A stretch of DNA of 5,064 nucleotides, taken from contig NZ_JAIOSW010000172.1 in NCBI RefSeq assembly GCF_021107415.1, positions 1-5,064 of the forward strand, given 5' to 3'. Below are positions 1-5,064 of the stretch, piece after piece. The notes below the pieces were generated by a model. That model did no database searches. It had not been told where the DNA came from and saw nothing but the letters and a program-made list of their open reading frames with translations. The stretch comes from Desulfobacula sp. (GTDB lineage: Bacteria; Desulfobacterota; Desulfobacteria; Desulfobacterales; Desulfobacteraceae). Position 1 is the stretch's first letter, and the number at the start of each line of letters is the position of its first letter. Position numbers and translations under genes: made by a program.

Positions 1-37
1 CGCTCTAAAATTTCTCACTGACCAATTTTCAAAGATC

Positions 38-80
38 AAAAAAAAACTCCTCGAAGAAACTCAAACTGTCTCTTGAGAAG
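38..80 (-). terminator. Probable intrinsic terminator on the minus strand
   Basis: Read on the minus strand, CTTCTCAAGA (80-71) can pair with TCTT plus GAGGAG (57-54 and 52-47). One C is bulged, one pair is G-T, and the loop has 13 bases. Nine Ts (46-38) follow directly. This is the classic stem plus U-tract layout. It lies about 145 bases after the EamA stop codon, so it could end that transcript, though it is rather far away. No plus-strand gene in the window needs it. Confidence 0.45.
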
Positions 81-154
81 ACCGGCGTATAATGCATGAT
101 AAAAAACCTTATGTCAAACCTTTTTTTCACATAAATTAAAAAAAAATATATCTA

Positions 155-177
155 TTTGAATTTATGAATAATTCAAA
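155..177 (-). terminator. Weak AT-rich hairpin after the EamA gene
   Basis: TTTGAATT (155-162) and AATTCAAA (170-177) form a perfect 8-bp inverted repeat with a 7-base loop. On the minus strand a run of nine Ts follows, but only after a gap of several bases. The stem holds just two G-C pairs, so termination would be weak. It is nearer to the EamA stop than the hairpin at 38-80 and may assist it, or it may simply be a chance palindrome in AT-rich DNA. Confidence 0.22.
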
Positions 178-225
178 CCATTGTTTTTATGCCCACCAAT
201 CAAAATAAAAATAAAAAAGCATTAT

Positions 226-1131
226 TTAATGTACTGATACAGGGTGTTTTTTTCTTCTCAAATTTACAATAATCACCCCTGACACAATAAAAATGATTGA
301 GGTAACCAAATGAGTTGTAATGGTCTCTCTTAAAAGCAGCACTCCAAATAGAACACCGGCCAGAGGCATGATAAAGATAAAAGAATGCAGGGCTGTTGCC
401 CCGAATTTCTGAAGCAGGCTGTTCCAGGCAATAAACCCGAAGGATGCCGTTACAATAGACTGATACAGCATTGCCTTAATAATAGTCGGGTTAATCATTC
501 GTATCATTTGATCGTCCCATAAAAAACCGCCGAGAAAAAAGAAGGGTATACCGAAAATCATGGGAAATATGGTAATTTGAACCACATTATATTTGGAAAT
601 AATTCTTTTTACAAAAATTACACTTGAACTCCACATGAATACAGCAGCAAGAATAATCAAATCCCCTTTTTTTAAATCACCGGTCATATCCTGTTCATCA
701 AAAAACAGAAACATAACACCAATAAAACCAAGGGTTATACCGAGCCCTTTTTTTAAGGATATGCTGTCACCGGGAATAAAAAAATGGGCCATAACCAATA
801 CAATAAACGGCAGAACATTTGCTATCAATGCCCCGTGGGAAGCGGTAGTTTTGCCAAGCCCTATATAAAAACAGGAGAATTGAACAACAAAAATAGCAGC
901 CAGTATCACCATCTGGCCCAATTGTTTTTGGGTGAGTTTTAACGGTATGTTTTTAACCCTTGCCCAGATAAAAATCACAACAGCCGCAATAGTGAACCGG
1001 ATGCCCACTGCGGTAAAAGCGCCTAATCCTGTAAGGCTAAATTTTATAGCCACGGGATTGGCACCAAAAAGAATGCATATAAAAATAGTCAAGGCAGTTG
1101 CCTTAACGGTCAGATCATCATTATTTTGCAA
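226..1131 (-). CDS. EamA/DMT-family inner-membrane permease, substrate unknown
   Basis: This is a drug/metabolite transporter superfamily protein of the 10-helix type with two EamA repeats. Such proteins export amino acids or other small metabolites across the inner membrane, but the substrate cannot be told from sequence. With the start chosen here it has 301 residues, the usual family length. The first repeat spans roughly residues 12-145; it opens with a hydrophobic helix carrying FGANPVAIKFSL and ends at GLGITLGFIGVMFLFF. The second spans roughly 157-291 and includes FGFIAWNSLLQKFGA and MPLAGVLFGVLLLRE, the typical last-helix region. The tail NLRRKKHPVSVH is positively charged, consistent with a cytoplasmic end. 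The start is TTG at 1131, chosen because GGAG (1141-1138) stands six bases before it. The frame also has an upstream TTG at 1176 (316 residues), but no ribosome binding site precedes that, and the extra 15 residues are not membrane-like. A promoter-like repeat shared with metFV lies just upstream. The family call is firm; the start is moderately sure. Confidence 0.9.
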   Translation of the reverse strand: MQNNDDLTVKATALTIFICILFGANPVAIKFSLTGLGAFTAVGIRFTIAAVVIFIWARVKNIPLKLTQKQLGQMVILAAIFVVQFSCFYIGLGKTTASHGALIANVLPFIVLVMAHFFIPGDSISLKKGLGITLGFIGVMFLFFDEQDMTGDLKKGDLIILAAVFMWSSSVIFVKRIISKYNVVQITIFPMIFGIPFFFLGGFLWDDQMIRMINPTIIKAMLYQSIVTASFGFIAWNSLLQKFGATALHSFIFIMPLAGVLFGVLLLRETITTHLVTSIIFIVSGVIIVNLRRKKHPVSVH

Positions 1132-1137
1132 CTTGCA

Positions 1138-1141
1138 CTCC
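1138..1141 (-). promoter_or_regulatory. Ribosome binding site deciding the EamA start
   Basis: Minus-strand GGAG stands six bases before the TTG at 1131-1129. The alternative TTG at 1176 has no purine-rich box at a suitable distance. The choice is also supported by the spacing of the upstream repeat, which then equals that of metFV. Confidence 0.5.
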
Positions 1142-1182
1142 AAGTTGATTGTTATTTTAAATAGTTGTCTGATCAAGATAAC

Positions 1183-1230
1183 TTATTTGAATCTGGCAAA
1201 GCTTATAGAAATATTAAAAATAGGTAAAGC
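1183..1230 (-). repeat. Direct repeat copy A, upstream of the EamA gene
   Basis: This matches 2783-2829 in the same orientation. The inner part (1203-1230 against 2802-2829) is 28 bases with a single mismatch. The outer TTATTTGA block (plus strand) is also identical, and a short divergent stretch with a one-base gap lies between. It falls in the 66-base gap between the metFV stop codon and the longest EamA frame. Its distance to the TTG at 1131 is about 52 bases, against about 50 bases from copy B to the metFV start. I read it as a duplicated promoter or operator region. Confidence 0.75.
1202..1228 (-). promoter_or_regulatory. Candidate promoter for the EamA gene
   Basis: On the minus strand TTTACC (1228-1223) could act as a -35 box and TATAAG (1207-1202) as a -10 box, with a 15-base spacer that is shorter than the sigma-70 optimum. 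The same boxes at the same spacing occur in copy B before metFV, and the sequence diverges just after the -10 box. A start of transcription near 1195 would give a leader of about 60 bases to the TTG at 1131. Conservation between the two copies is the main support; the boxes alone are weak in such AT-rich DNA. Confidence 0.35.
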
Positions 1231-1242
1231 GTTTTTTGATCC

Positions 1243-2733
1243 TTATTTTTGGTGATCCTTTTCCAGATGAAAATTAATCCACGAAGAGGTCTTATTTAAC
1301 TCCCACATTCTCGGGGGAACAGAATCTTTAAGAAAACCTGTCAAGGCATTGGCCTTTTTCAATCGTTCATACGCCCTGACCCAGATACAGAGATTGTCCG
1401 GATAAACCTCGCAATATCCATCCCTGCTGCCGCCACAGGGACCATTTCTGGTATGCTTGGGGCAGCCCGATTCCGGGCATTGAAATGCAAGATGCTGAAT
1501 GCCGCAATCCCCACAGCTCTGACAGGAAAGAAAAAGAACTTTCAATGGATCTTCCAGACAGCGTTTCAGCAGCCAGGTTTTATTGTTTTTCTCAAAAAGA
1601 GTGGCGATTCTTTTATAAACCGGCGCAAGCATGGCCTTTCTATCAAAAAAAAAACCATGGGCTCTGTTTAATATTTTATAGGGATAATGATCTGTAAGCT
1701 TTTCTTTTAAGCTTTCCATTACAGTCTGTTTCTCAACGGATTCTGTCTTTTTATCAAAATAATAATAAGTGTTGTCGGCTTTATTTTCAAAGTCAGAGAG
1801 ATACTCTTGCCAGGAAACTTCAATTTCTTCCATCCGATCCAGGATCGCCCCGACGGTTTTAAAACTTCTATGAATCCCGCCGATATGAATCCCACGGTAT
1901 CCCAGGCCTTTTAATATAACACCCAGTTTTGCCGTTCGGTCAATAGCTGCTTTCAGCCCCTGTCTTGCATCTTTCCATTCTAAAATGATCTTATTAAAAA
2001 GATCATCGGAAACATATGCTCCCGGAACCCTTCCTCTATTCATGGCTCTGGCAGATCTGGGGCTCAACAGATAAACAGAGGCCATTGCCGGAATATCTTT
2101 GTTTTTAGCATTGTGATATAGTATGAGATCATGGAACTTTTTTACATCATATCCCAATTGTGTAATCACAAAAGAAGCGCCGGCTTTAATTTTCTTATCC
2201 ATTTTTTTATACTGGGAATGCGTTTCTGCTTCCTTGGTTTTAAACGGGGAGACAGCACATCCTGTAAAAAATTCTTCCGGATCACCCGATGCAATAAGTT
2301 TTTTACTGAGTGTTTTGAACATGGCATTTAAAAGCACAGAATCCAGATCAAATACAGGAGCCCCCTGGCCCCCAAACCCTTTTCCATTGTAATCTCCGGT
2401 CAGGGCCAGGATATTTTTCATTCCCATGCGTGCCAGCTGAAGAGCCCGGCTTTCCATTCCTACCCGGTTCATGTCTCTGCAGGTAAAATGAACAATTACA
2501 TCCAGTCCGTGCTTAAAAATTTCATATCCCAGCACATCCGGACTTAAAGACGGGTTACCTCCTGGATTGTCCGTAATGGAAACAGCAGAGATCCTGCCGT
2601 CGGCAAATGCATCCTTTGCAATCCCGACCAGAGTGTCAGTGCTTCTGCCAAAGGATTCCCGGCCCGGAACCAGCTCAAGGGTAACAACAAAATTTTTCGG
2701 ATTCAATAATTCATCACTGAAAATACGAAGCAC
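1243..2733 (-). CDS. metF: Methylenetetrahydrofolate reductase fused to a MetV-like cysteine domain
   Basis: The product (496 residues) combines two parts that acetogens often encode separately as MetF and MetV. Residues 1 to about 310 are the MetF TIM barrel, which binds FAD and interconverts methylene- and methyl-tetrahydrofolate. Visible landmarks are TLELVP with Glu20 (the expected catalytic Glu), VHFTCRD at 81-87, ALTGD with Asp114, and FVITQLGYD at 188-196. Residues about 355-470 resemble the MTHFR C-terminal/MetV family. They have eight cysteines (404, 407, 410, 419, 424, 433, 441, 449) in the pattern CxxCxxC, then CPESGCPK and NGPCGG, then CEV and CIW, suited to an iron-sulfur cluster. 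In known acetogens MetV links MetF to other redox partners, so a ferredoxin- or Hdr-linked rather than purely NADH-linked enzyme is likely (inference). The start is GTG at 2733, preceded five bases upstream by AGGAGG. It would serve the methyl branch of the Wood-Ljungdahl pathway and methionine synthesis. No other C1 gene is visible in the window. Confidence 0.92.
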   Translation of the reverse strand: MLRIFSDELLNPKNFVVTLELVPGRESFGRSTDTLVGIAKDAFADGRISAVSITDNPGGNPSLSPDVLGYEIFKHGLDVIVHFTCRDMNRVGMESRALQLARMGMKNILALTGDYNGKGFGGQGAPVFDLDSVLLNAMFKTLSKKLIASGDPEEFFTGCAVSPFKTKEAETHSQYKKMDKKIKAGASFVITQLGYDVKKFHDLILYHNAKNKDIPAMASVYLLSPRSARAMNRGRVPGAYVSDDLFNKIILEWKDARQGLKAAIDRTAKLGVILKGLGYRGIHIGGIHRSFKTVGAILDRMEEIEVSWQEYLSDFENKADNTYYYFDKKTESVEKQTVMESLKEKLTDHYPYKILNRAHGFFFDRKAMLAPVYKRIATLFEKNNKTWLLKRCLEDPLKVLFLSCQSCGDCGIQHLAFQCPESGCPKHTRNGPCGGSRDGYCEVYPDNLCIWVRAYERLKKANALTGFLKDSVPPRMWELNKTSSWINFHLEKDHQK

Positions 2734-2738
2734 AACTT

Positions 2739-2744
2739 CCTCCT
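2739..2744 (-). promoter_or_regulatory. Strong ribosome binding site for the metF GTG start
   Basis: AGGAGG on the minus strand, five bases before GTG at 2733, fixes an unusual start codon. A TATAAT hexamer (2751-2746) with TTGAAA 16 bases before it directly abuts this site. A promoter there would start inside the ribosome binding site, so I do not take it as the working promoter. Confidence 0.8.
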
Positions 2745-2782
2745 GATTATATTTTTACTTTTTCTAATTTCAACAGACAAAA

Positions 2783-2829
2783 TTATTTGAGTCTATATAA
2801 TTTATAGAAATATTAAAAAAAGGTAAAGC
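2783..2829 (-). repeat. Direct repeat copy B, upstream of metF
   Basis: This is the second copy of the element at 1183-1230; the core at 2802-2829 is 28 bases with one difference. It ends about 50 bases before the metF GTG. Beyond the core, the leaders of the two genes keep scattered similarity down to the ribosome binding site (AATCA, then GGAG, then AAGTTG in both). This suggests that a whole leader of about 100 bases was duplicated rather than the short core alone. Confidence 0.75.
2801..2827 (-). promoter_or_regulatory. Candidate promoter for metF
   Basis: Minus-strand TTTACC (2827-2822) and TATAAA (2806-2801) are separated by 15 bases, the same layout as in the copy before the EamA gene. 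Transcription would begin near 2794 and give a leader of about 60 bases. The -10 box matches five of six consensus bases and the -35 box four of six; the spacer is short. Confidence 0.38.
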
Positions 2830-2848
2830 CTTTCCTTTAGTTAATATT
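2809..2848. repeat. Imperfect inverted repeat overlapping copy B
   Basis: The arms 2809-2823 and 2834-2848 pair at 13 of 15 positions (AATATTAA with TTAATATT outside, AAAGG with CCTTT inside), around a 10-base centre. It covers the -35 side of the candidate metF promoter and the approach to the plus-strand frame. It could be an operator for a dimeric regulator or a weak transcript hairpin. Copy A keeps the left arm but not a matching right arm, so the palindrome is not part of the shared element. Confidence 0.4.
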
Positions 2849-2850
2849 CG

Positions 2851-3078
2851 TTGTTTTTTGTAAACTTTCGCCGGTTTGCTAAAAATATTTGTCAGAGAAA
2901 GACGAAAAGGGGGAAAAAGCCACGGCTGAGGATAGTTGGCATCAGTGGAAATGATATCAAACTATATGCAAAGCATATCAGGAAAGTAGAACTTGAAGCC
3001 ATTGCCAATAAATCAGGAGCAGATATTATTTATCTGCCGGGTCATGGCACGGGCAATAAAGATGGTTCGCGTAAATAG
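2851..3078 (+). CDS. Small plus-strand frame of unknown function, possibly a gene remnant
   Basis: I do not recognise this protein. The frame gives at most 75 residues from a TTG at 2851, which has no ribosome binding site. A CTG at 2926 would give 50 residues and is preceded, at a long spacing, by GGGGG. The first 25 residues are dominated by Lys/Arg and look like non-coding DNA read through. From 2926 on it looks protein-like: a strand (LRIVGIS), an amphipathic helix (about YAKHIRKVELEAIANKSG), a second strand (ADIIYLPG), then HGTGNKDGS and a stop. This is an alpha/beta half-unit such as the end of a larger domain. It is more GC-rich than the flanking spacer, and a strong terminator follows six bases after the stop. 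It could be a true small gene with an odd start, the 3' remnant of a lost gene, or chance. It is the only plus-strand candidate and runs divergently from metF. Confidence 0.3.
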   Translation: MFFVNFRRFAKNICQRKTKRGKKPRLRIVGISGNDIKLYAKHIRKVELEAIANKSGADIIYLPGHGTGNKDGSRK

Positions 3079-3083
3079 TCAAA

Positions 3084-3124
3084 ATCCGGCACCATTTCAA
3101 AAAAACTGTGAAACCGTGCCGGAT
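3084..3124. terminator. Strong hairpin, probable bidirectional terminator
   Basis: ATCCGGCAC (3084-3092) pairs perfectly with GTGCCGGAT (3116-3124). After two mismatches, TTTCA (3095-3099) pairs with TGAAA (3109-3113). The stem is GC-rich in otherwise AT-rich DNA. On the plus strand it runs into ATGTTTT, and on the minus strand into TTTTGAC, so it can end transcripts in both directions. It lies six bases after the small plus-strand frame and nine bases before the stop of the convergent storage-protein gene, the standard place for a shared terminator. Confidence 0.8.
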
Positions 3125-3132
3125 ATGTTTTA

Positions 3133-3983
3133 CTATTTATAAATGATCGTGCCCACAAGTTTTCCTTCCAGCGCATCCCGAATAAACTCCGGATGGTTAA
3201 GGGCATCAATTATCTGGAGCTCTTTTAAACATTTTGCATGTTTAAACATTTCTAAAATCGGGCGTTCTATTATCAGATCATCAAGATCCAGCGCAATCAG
3301 TTCGTCTACGGAAATTTTATCATAAAATTTTAAATCTTTAGCTTTCTTTCCCGCCTTTTTCGGATCACTCTCAAAAAGACCTTTTTCATCTTTCAGATAA
3401 ATAAGAGATCGGGCACCAATATTCTCCGCCAGAAAAAATGCTCCGCAATCTGTTCTATGTGGAGGAATGGAACCAAACTCAGCCGGATGCTCAAAAAAAC
3501 CGTAAGGCGGTATACCAAAGGTAATGGGAAGATAACCCTCCTTGCAGAACATGGTTAATTGTTCCAGATGGTCCCCGTGGCCAATTTTTACACCACCATG
3601 TTTTGCCAGAAGGACAGAAAGTATTTCTGCATTCTGCCAGGAAACCTTATCCCCCAGTTTTGATAAAACACCTGTGGGCATACCTAAGTCCACACCGATA
3701 TTATACACATGCCTGGCCCTTGTTCCACCACCAGTCATCAATAGTAATTTGTATTCATCCTTTAACTTTACCAATTCATCAACAATCGGAAACAGGGCTT
3801 TTGCACCTCTGTCCATAATACTTTGACCGCCTATCTTCAAAATATTGATATCCAGGTGCATCCTGAAATATTCCTTGGATTCGGTTGTTTTCAAAAACTC
3901 TTTGCTTACAAGGGATTCCCCCAAAAAGGGTGATCAATATGCAATCTGCCCTTATCGTCTTCTTCTTTTATTAAATTCCCCAT
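3133..3983 (-). CDS. Molybdenum storage protein subunit homologue (MosA/MosB family), apparent N-terminal frameshift
   Basis: The body belongs to the amino-acid-kinase superfamily and most resembles the subunits of the molybdenum storage protein known from Azotobacter, a cytoplasmic hexamer that uses ATP to pack molybdate as polyoxomolybdate clusters. Numbering from the in-frame TTG at 3924 (263 residues), landmarks are KIGGQSIMDRG (30-40), TGGGTRARHVYNIG (64-77), IPPHRTDCGAFFLAE (153-167), KDEKGLFESDPKK (178-190) and the end LVGTIIYK. UMP kinase shares the fold but lacks KIGGQ..DRG and TRARH. It mixes features recalled from both MosA and MosB, so I give no symbol. An ATG at 3983 with GAGGAGG five bases before it starts a different frame that stops at 3906. 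Adding one base at the T5G5 run (3927-3918) would join it to the body, giving about 283 residues, near the Azotobacter subunits. It lies 28 bases after the permease, surely as one operon. If the shift is real, the TTG at 3924 or the ATG at 3861 might be used. Confidence 0.85.
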
Positions 3984-3988
3984 AATTA

Positions 3989-3995
3989 CCTCCTC
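3989..3995 (-). promoter_or_regulatory. Ribosome binding site of the storage-protein gene, pointing to the ATG at 3983
   Basis: GAGGAGG on the minus strand stands five bases before ATG (3983-3981), inside the 28-base gap after the permease stop. It is a near-perfect site, yet the frame it starts encodes only 25 codons before TAA at 3908-3906. The strength of the site is the main reason to think the true N-terminus begins here and that a base is missing downstream. Confidence 0.8.
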
Positions 3996-4011
3996 TTTAT
4001 AAAATATAGTT

Positions 4012-5064
4012 TTATACGTTCAAACGATTAGACTTTAACAGGTTGGCCAACACCAGGCCGACACCAAACCCTATGGCAAGATTGCTGGCAAGGGTCACTC
4101 CTAAAATACAGACAACCACAAACATTTGTTTTTGACCACTGACATCCAGTATGGTCATGGCAAGCTGGCTGCCTGCAAAGATAAGCAATATACCAAGAAT
4201 TGACATGGGTATCAAAGAAAGGAATGAAAAAATACCATCACCAAGTATTAGGACCAGACCCATTAATATAAAACCGATCATCAGGTTAGATCCGGCCGTT
4301 CTGGCACCAAAGCGATAATGGGCACTAAGACCCCCTGCGCCATGACAAAGCGGCATACCACCAATGGCAAAACTGATAAAATTTCCAATGGCCATACTGA
4401 TACAAAGGCTTTTATATGTCATCTTTCCTGATTTTTCACCAAAATACCTGTTTGCCAAATCTGCATTTGCAATAACTGCATTTCCGAGGGTCATGGGAAT
4501 CTGCGGTAAAACAAGGGCAAACACAGCAAACATAAAATCCATTTTTACTGGAAACCCGAATGGCATCCACTGGGGCAGATAAAACCCTAGCCGGATCGGT
4601 GAAAGTTCCTGTCTGTTTCCAAGGACCAGACCGATAACCAGACCTATTAAGACGATCACAAGGCCTGCTGGCATTTTTTTATTATCCAGCAATATCAGAG
4701 TAATGAATACGCCAACAATACCAATAACTATACCAATGGGAACAGGGCCAAAGGACTGTATTTTCAGATAAGGCTCTGCCATTTGATATAAATTCTGAAT
4801 TTTTGAGCTGCCGATCATCATTTTTACACCCTGTGCCATTAAAAGGGTGCCTGTTGAAAGCTGAATTCCCCTGATCACTGATTTAGGAATATATTTTCCA
4901 ATAATACCGATAGTACCGGTCAACCCAATTACCAATAAAATTGTCCCCATCAATAATGAGGATGCCAATACCTGCTGGGTACTCATCATTGTTGCTATTG
5001 AATAGGCACCAATGACCTTCATGGGCTGGACAGGGACTGTAATCCCAAAATAGACGCCTGTTAA
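4012..5064 (-). CDS. MOT1-family molybdate/sulfate permease, 5' end outside the window
   Basis: This inner-membrane transporter belongs to the MOT1 group (related to SulP permeases), whose characterised plant and algal members take up molybdate with high affinity. Two hallmark motifs are visible. The first is PVQPMK: the frame continues upstream of the ATG at 5022, reading LTGVYFGITVPVQPMKVIGA to the window edge. The second, counted from that ATG, is GGMPLCHGAGGL with HYRFGART just after (residues 221-241). The Met at 5022 therefore lies inside the first motif and is not the start; 350 residues are visible and the first helices are missing. Hydrophobic helices lie near residues 20-42, 93-112, 118-135, 162-180, 205-221, 247-265, 268-290 and 298-329. 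The gene is followed 28 bases later by a molybdenum storage protein homologue, which favours molybdate over sulfate as substrate. Any promoter or ModE-type operator would lie outside the window. Confidence 0.92.
   Translation of the reverse strand, partial: LTGVYFGITVPVQPMKVIGAYSIATMMSTQQVLASSLLMGTILLVIGLTGTIGIIGKYIPKSVIRGIQLSTGTLLMAQGVKMMIGSSKIQNLYQMAEPYLKIQSFGPVPIGIVIGIVGVFITLILLDNKKMPAGLVIVLIGLVIGLVLGNRQELSPIRLGFYLPQWMPFGFPVKMDFMFAVFALVLPQIPMTLGNAVIANADLANRYFGEKSGKMTYKSLCISMAIGNFISFAIGGMPLCHGAGGLSAHYRFGARTAGSNLMIGFILMGLVLILGDGIFSFLSLIPMSILGILLIFAGSQLAMTILDVSGQKQMFVVVCILGVTLASNLAIGFGVGLVLANLLKSNRLNV

Larger units (their letters stand above)
1..225. other. Non-coding AT-rich spacer downstream of the EamA gene
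   Basis: I see no convincing coding frame here on either strand. The segment holds a terminator-like hairpin with a nine-base T tract on the minus strand (38-80), a second AT-rich hairpin (155-177), and long A/T runs. A TATAAT hexamer lies at 88-93 on the plus strand, but no good -35 box stands 16-18 bases before it, so I do not call a promoter. A transcript from it would run antisense into the EamA gene. Confidence 0.6.

Noticed and set aside
1210..1252. AT-rich hairpin at the end of metF (AAAAATAGG with CCTTATTTTT)
   Set aside because: It needs a bulge, has few G-C pairs, overlaps the stop codon, and coincides with the repeat that I read as the EamA promoter. It is not a convincing terminator.
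932..1255. Plus-strand open frames opposite the EamA, metF, storage-protein and permease genes
   Set aside because: They lie antisense to well-supported conserved genes, have low-complexity or odd amino-acid content, and carry no recognisable motif.
2746..2773. TTGAAA and TATAAT boxes with a 16-base spacer upstream of metF
   Set aside because: The match is good, but transcription would start within the AGGAGG ribosome binding site, leaving no functional leader. The conserved repeat further upstream is a better promoter candidate.
2893..2945. Resemblance to a c-di-GMP-I (GEMM) riboswitch: AAAGCCACGG, then GGATAG and TTGGC
   Set aside because: The core words are similar, but the two hairpins that define the fold (the tetraloop-bearing stem before the core and the stem after it) are missing, no gene with a ribosome binding site follows, and the stretch reads as part of an open frame. 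A covariance-model search would settle it.
3133..3924. Annotation of the kinase-fold gene as uridylate kinase (pyrH)
   Set aside because: The fold is shared, but the KIGGQSIMDRG and TGGGTRARH motifs, the length and the neighbouring MOT1 permease fit the molybdenum storage family better.
1..5064. CRISPR array, tRNA, rRNA, insertion sequence or phage genes
   Set aside because: I see no regularly spaced repeats, no tRNA or rRNA-like sequence, no transposase, integrase or phage motifs. The only direct repeat is the two-copy promoter-like element, and it lacks target duplications or terminal inverted repeats.

Overview
The window carries four protein genes of substance, all on the minus strand, plus one small doubtful plus-strand reading frame. 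The DNA is AT-rich, with very AT-rich spacers, strong AGGAGG-type ribosome binding sites and frequent TTG/GTG starts. A methylenetetrahydrofolate reductase fused to a MetV-like cysteine domain and a molybdate uptake/storage gene pair suggest an anaerobic, molybdenum-dependent bacterium with a reductive acetyl-CoA (Wood-Ljungdahl) C1 pathway. A sulfate reducer of the Desulfobacterales type is my best guess; this is inference from gene content, not from a marker gene.

Layout from the right edge, in the direction of minus-strand transcription. (1) 5064-4012: MOT1-family molybdate/sulfate permease. Its N-terminus lies beyond the window, because the frame is open through the edge. (2) After 28 bases, 3983-3133: a homologue of the molybdenum storage protein subunits (MosA/MosB, amino-acid-kinase fold). 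The ATG with a perfect ribosome binding site at 3983 is in a different frame from the conserved body; one base appears to be missing at a T5G5 run. (3) 3084-3124: a strong hairpin, probably a bidirectional terminator, between this gene and a short plus-strand frame (2851-3078) of unknown function. (4) 2733-1243: the MetF-MetV fusion, with a GTG start. (5) 1131-226 (or from 1176): an EamA/DMT-family 10-helix permease with a TTG start. (6) 225-1: non-coding, with one good terminator-like hairpin and one weak AT-only hairpin.

The two transport/storage genes make a coherent unit: the permease imports molybdate and the storage protein would pack it as polyoxomolybdate. In an organism with a Wood-Ljungdahl pathway, molybdenum or tungsten would serve formate dehydrogenase and other molybdopterin enzymes.

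The most unexpected non-coding signal is a near-identical element of about 48 bases found twice, upstream of metFV and of the EamA gene. It sits about 50 bases before the start codon in both cases when the ribosome-binding-site-supported TTG at 1131 is used. It looks like a duplicated promoter or operator and hints that the two genes are co-regulated.
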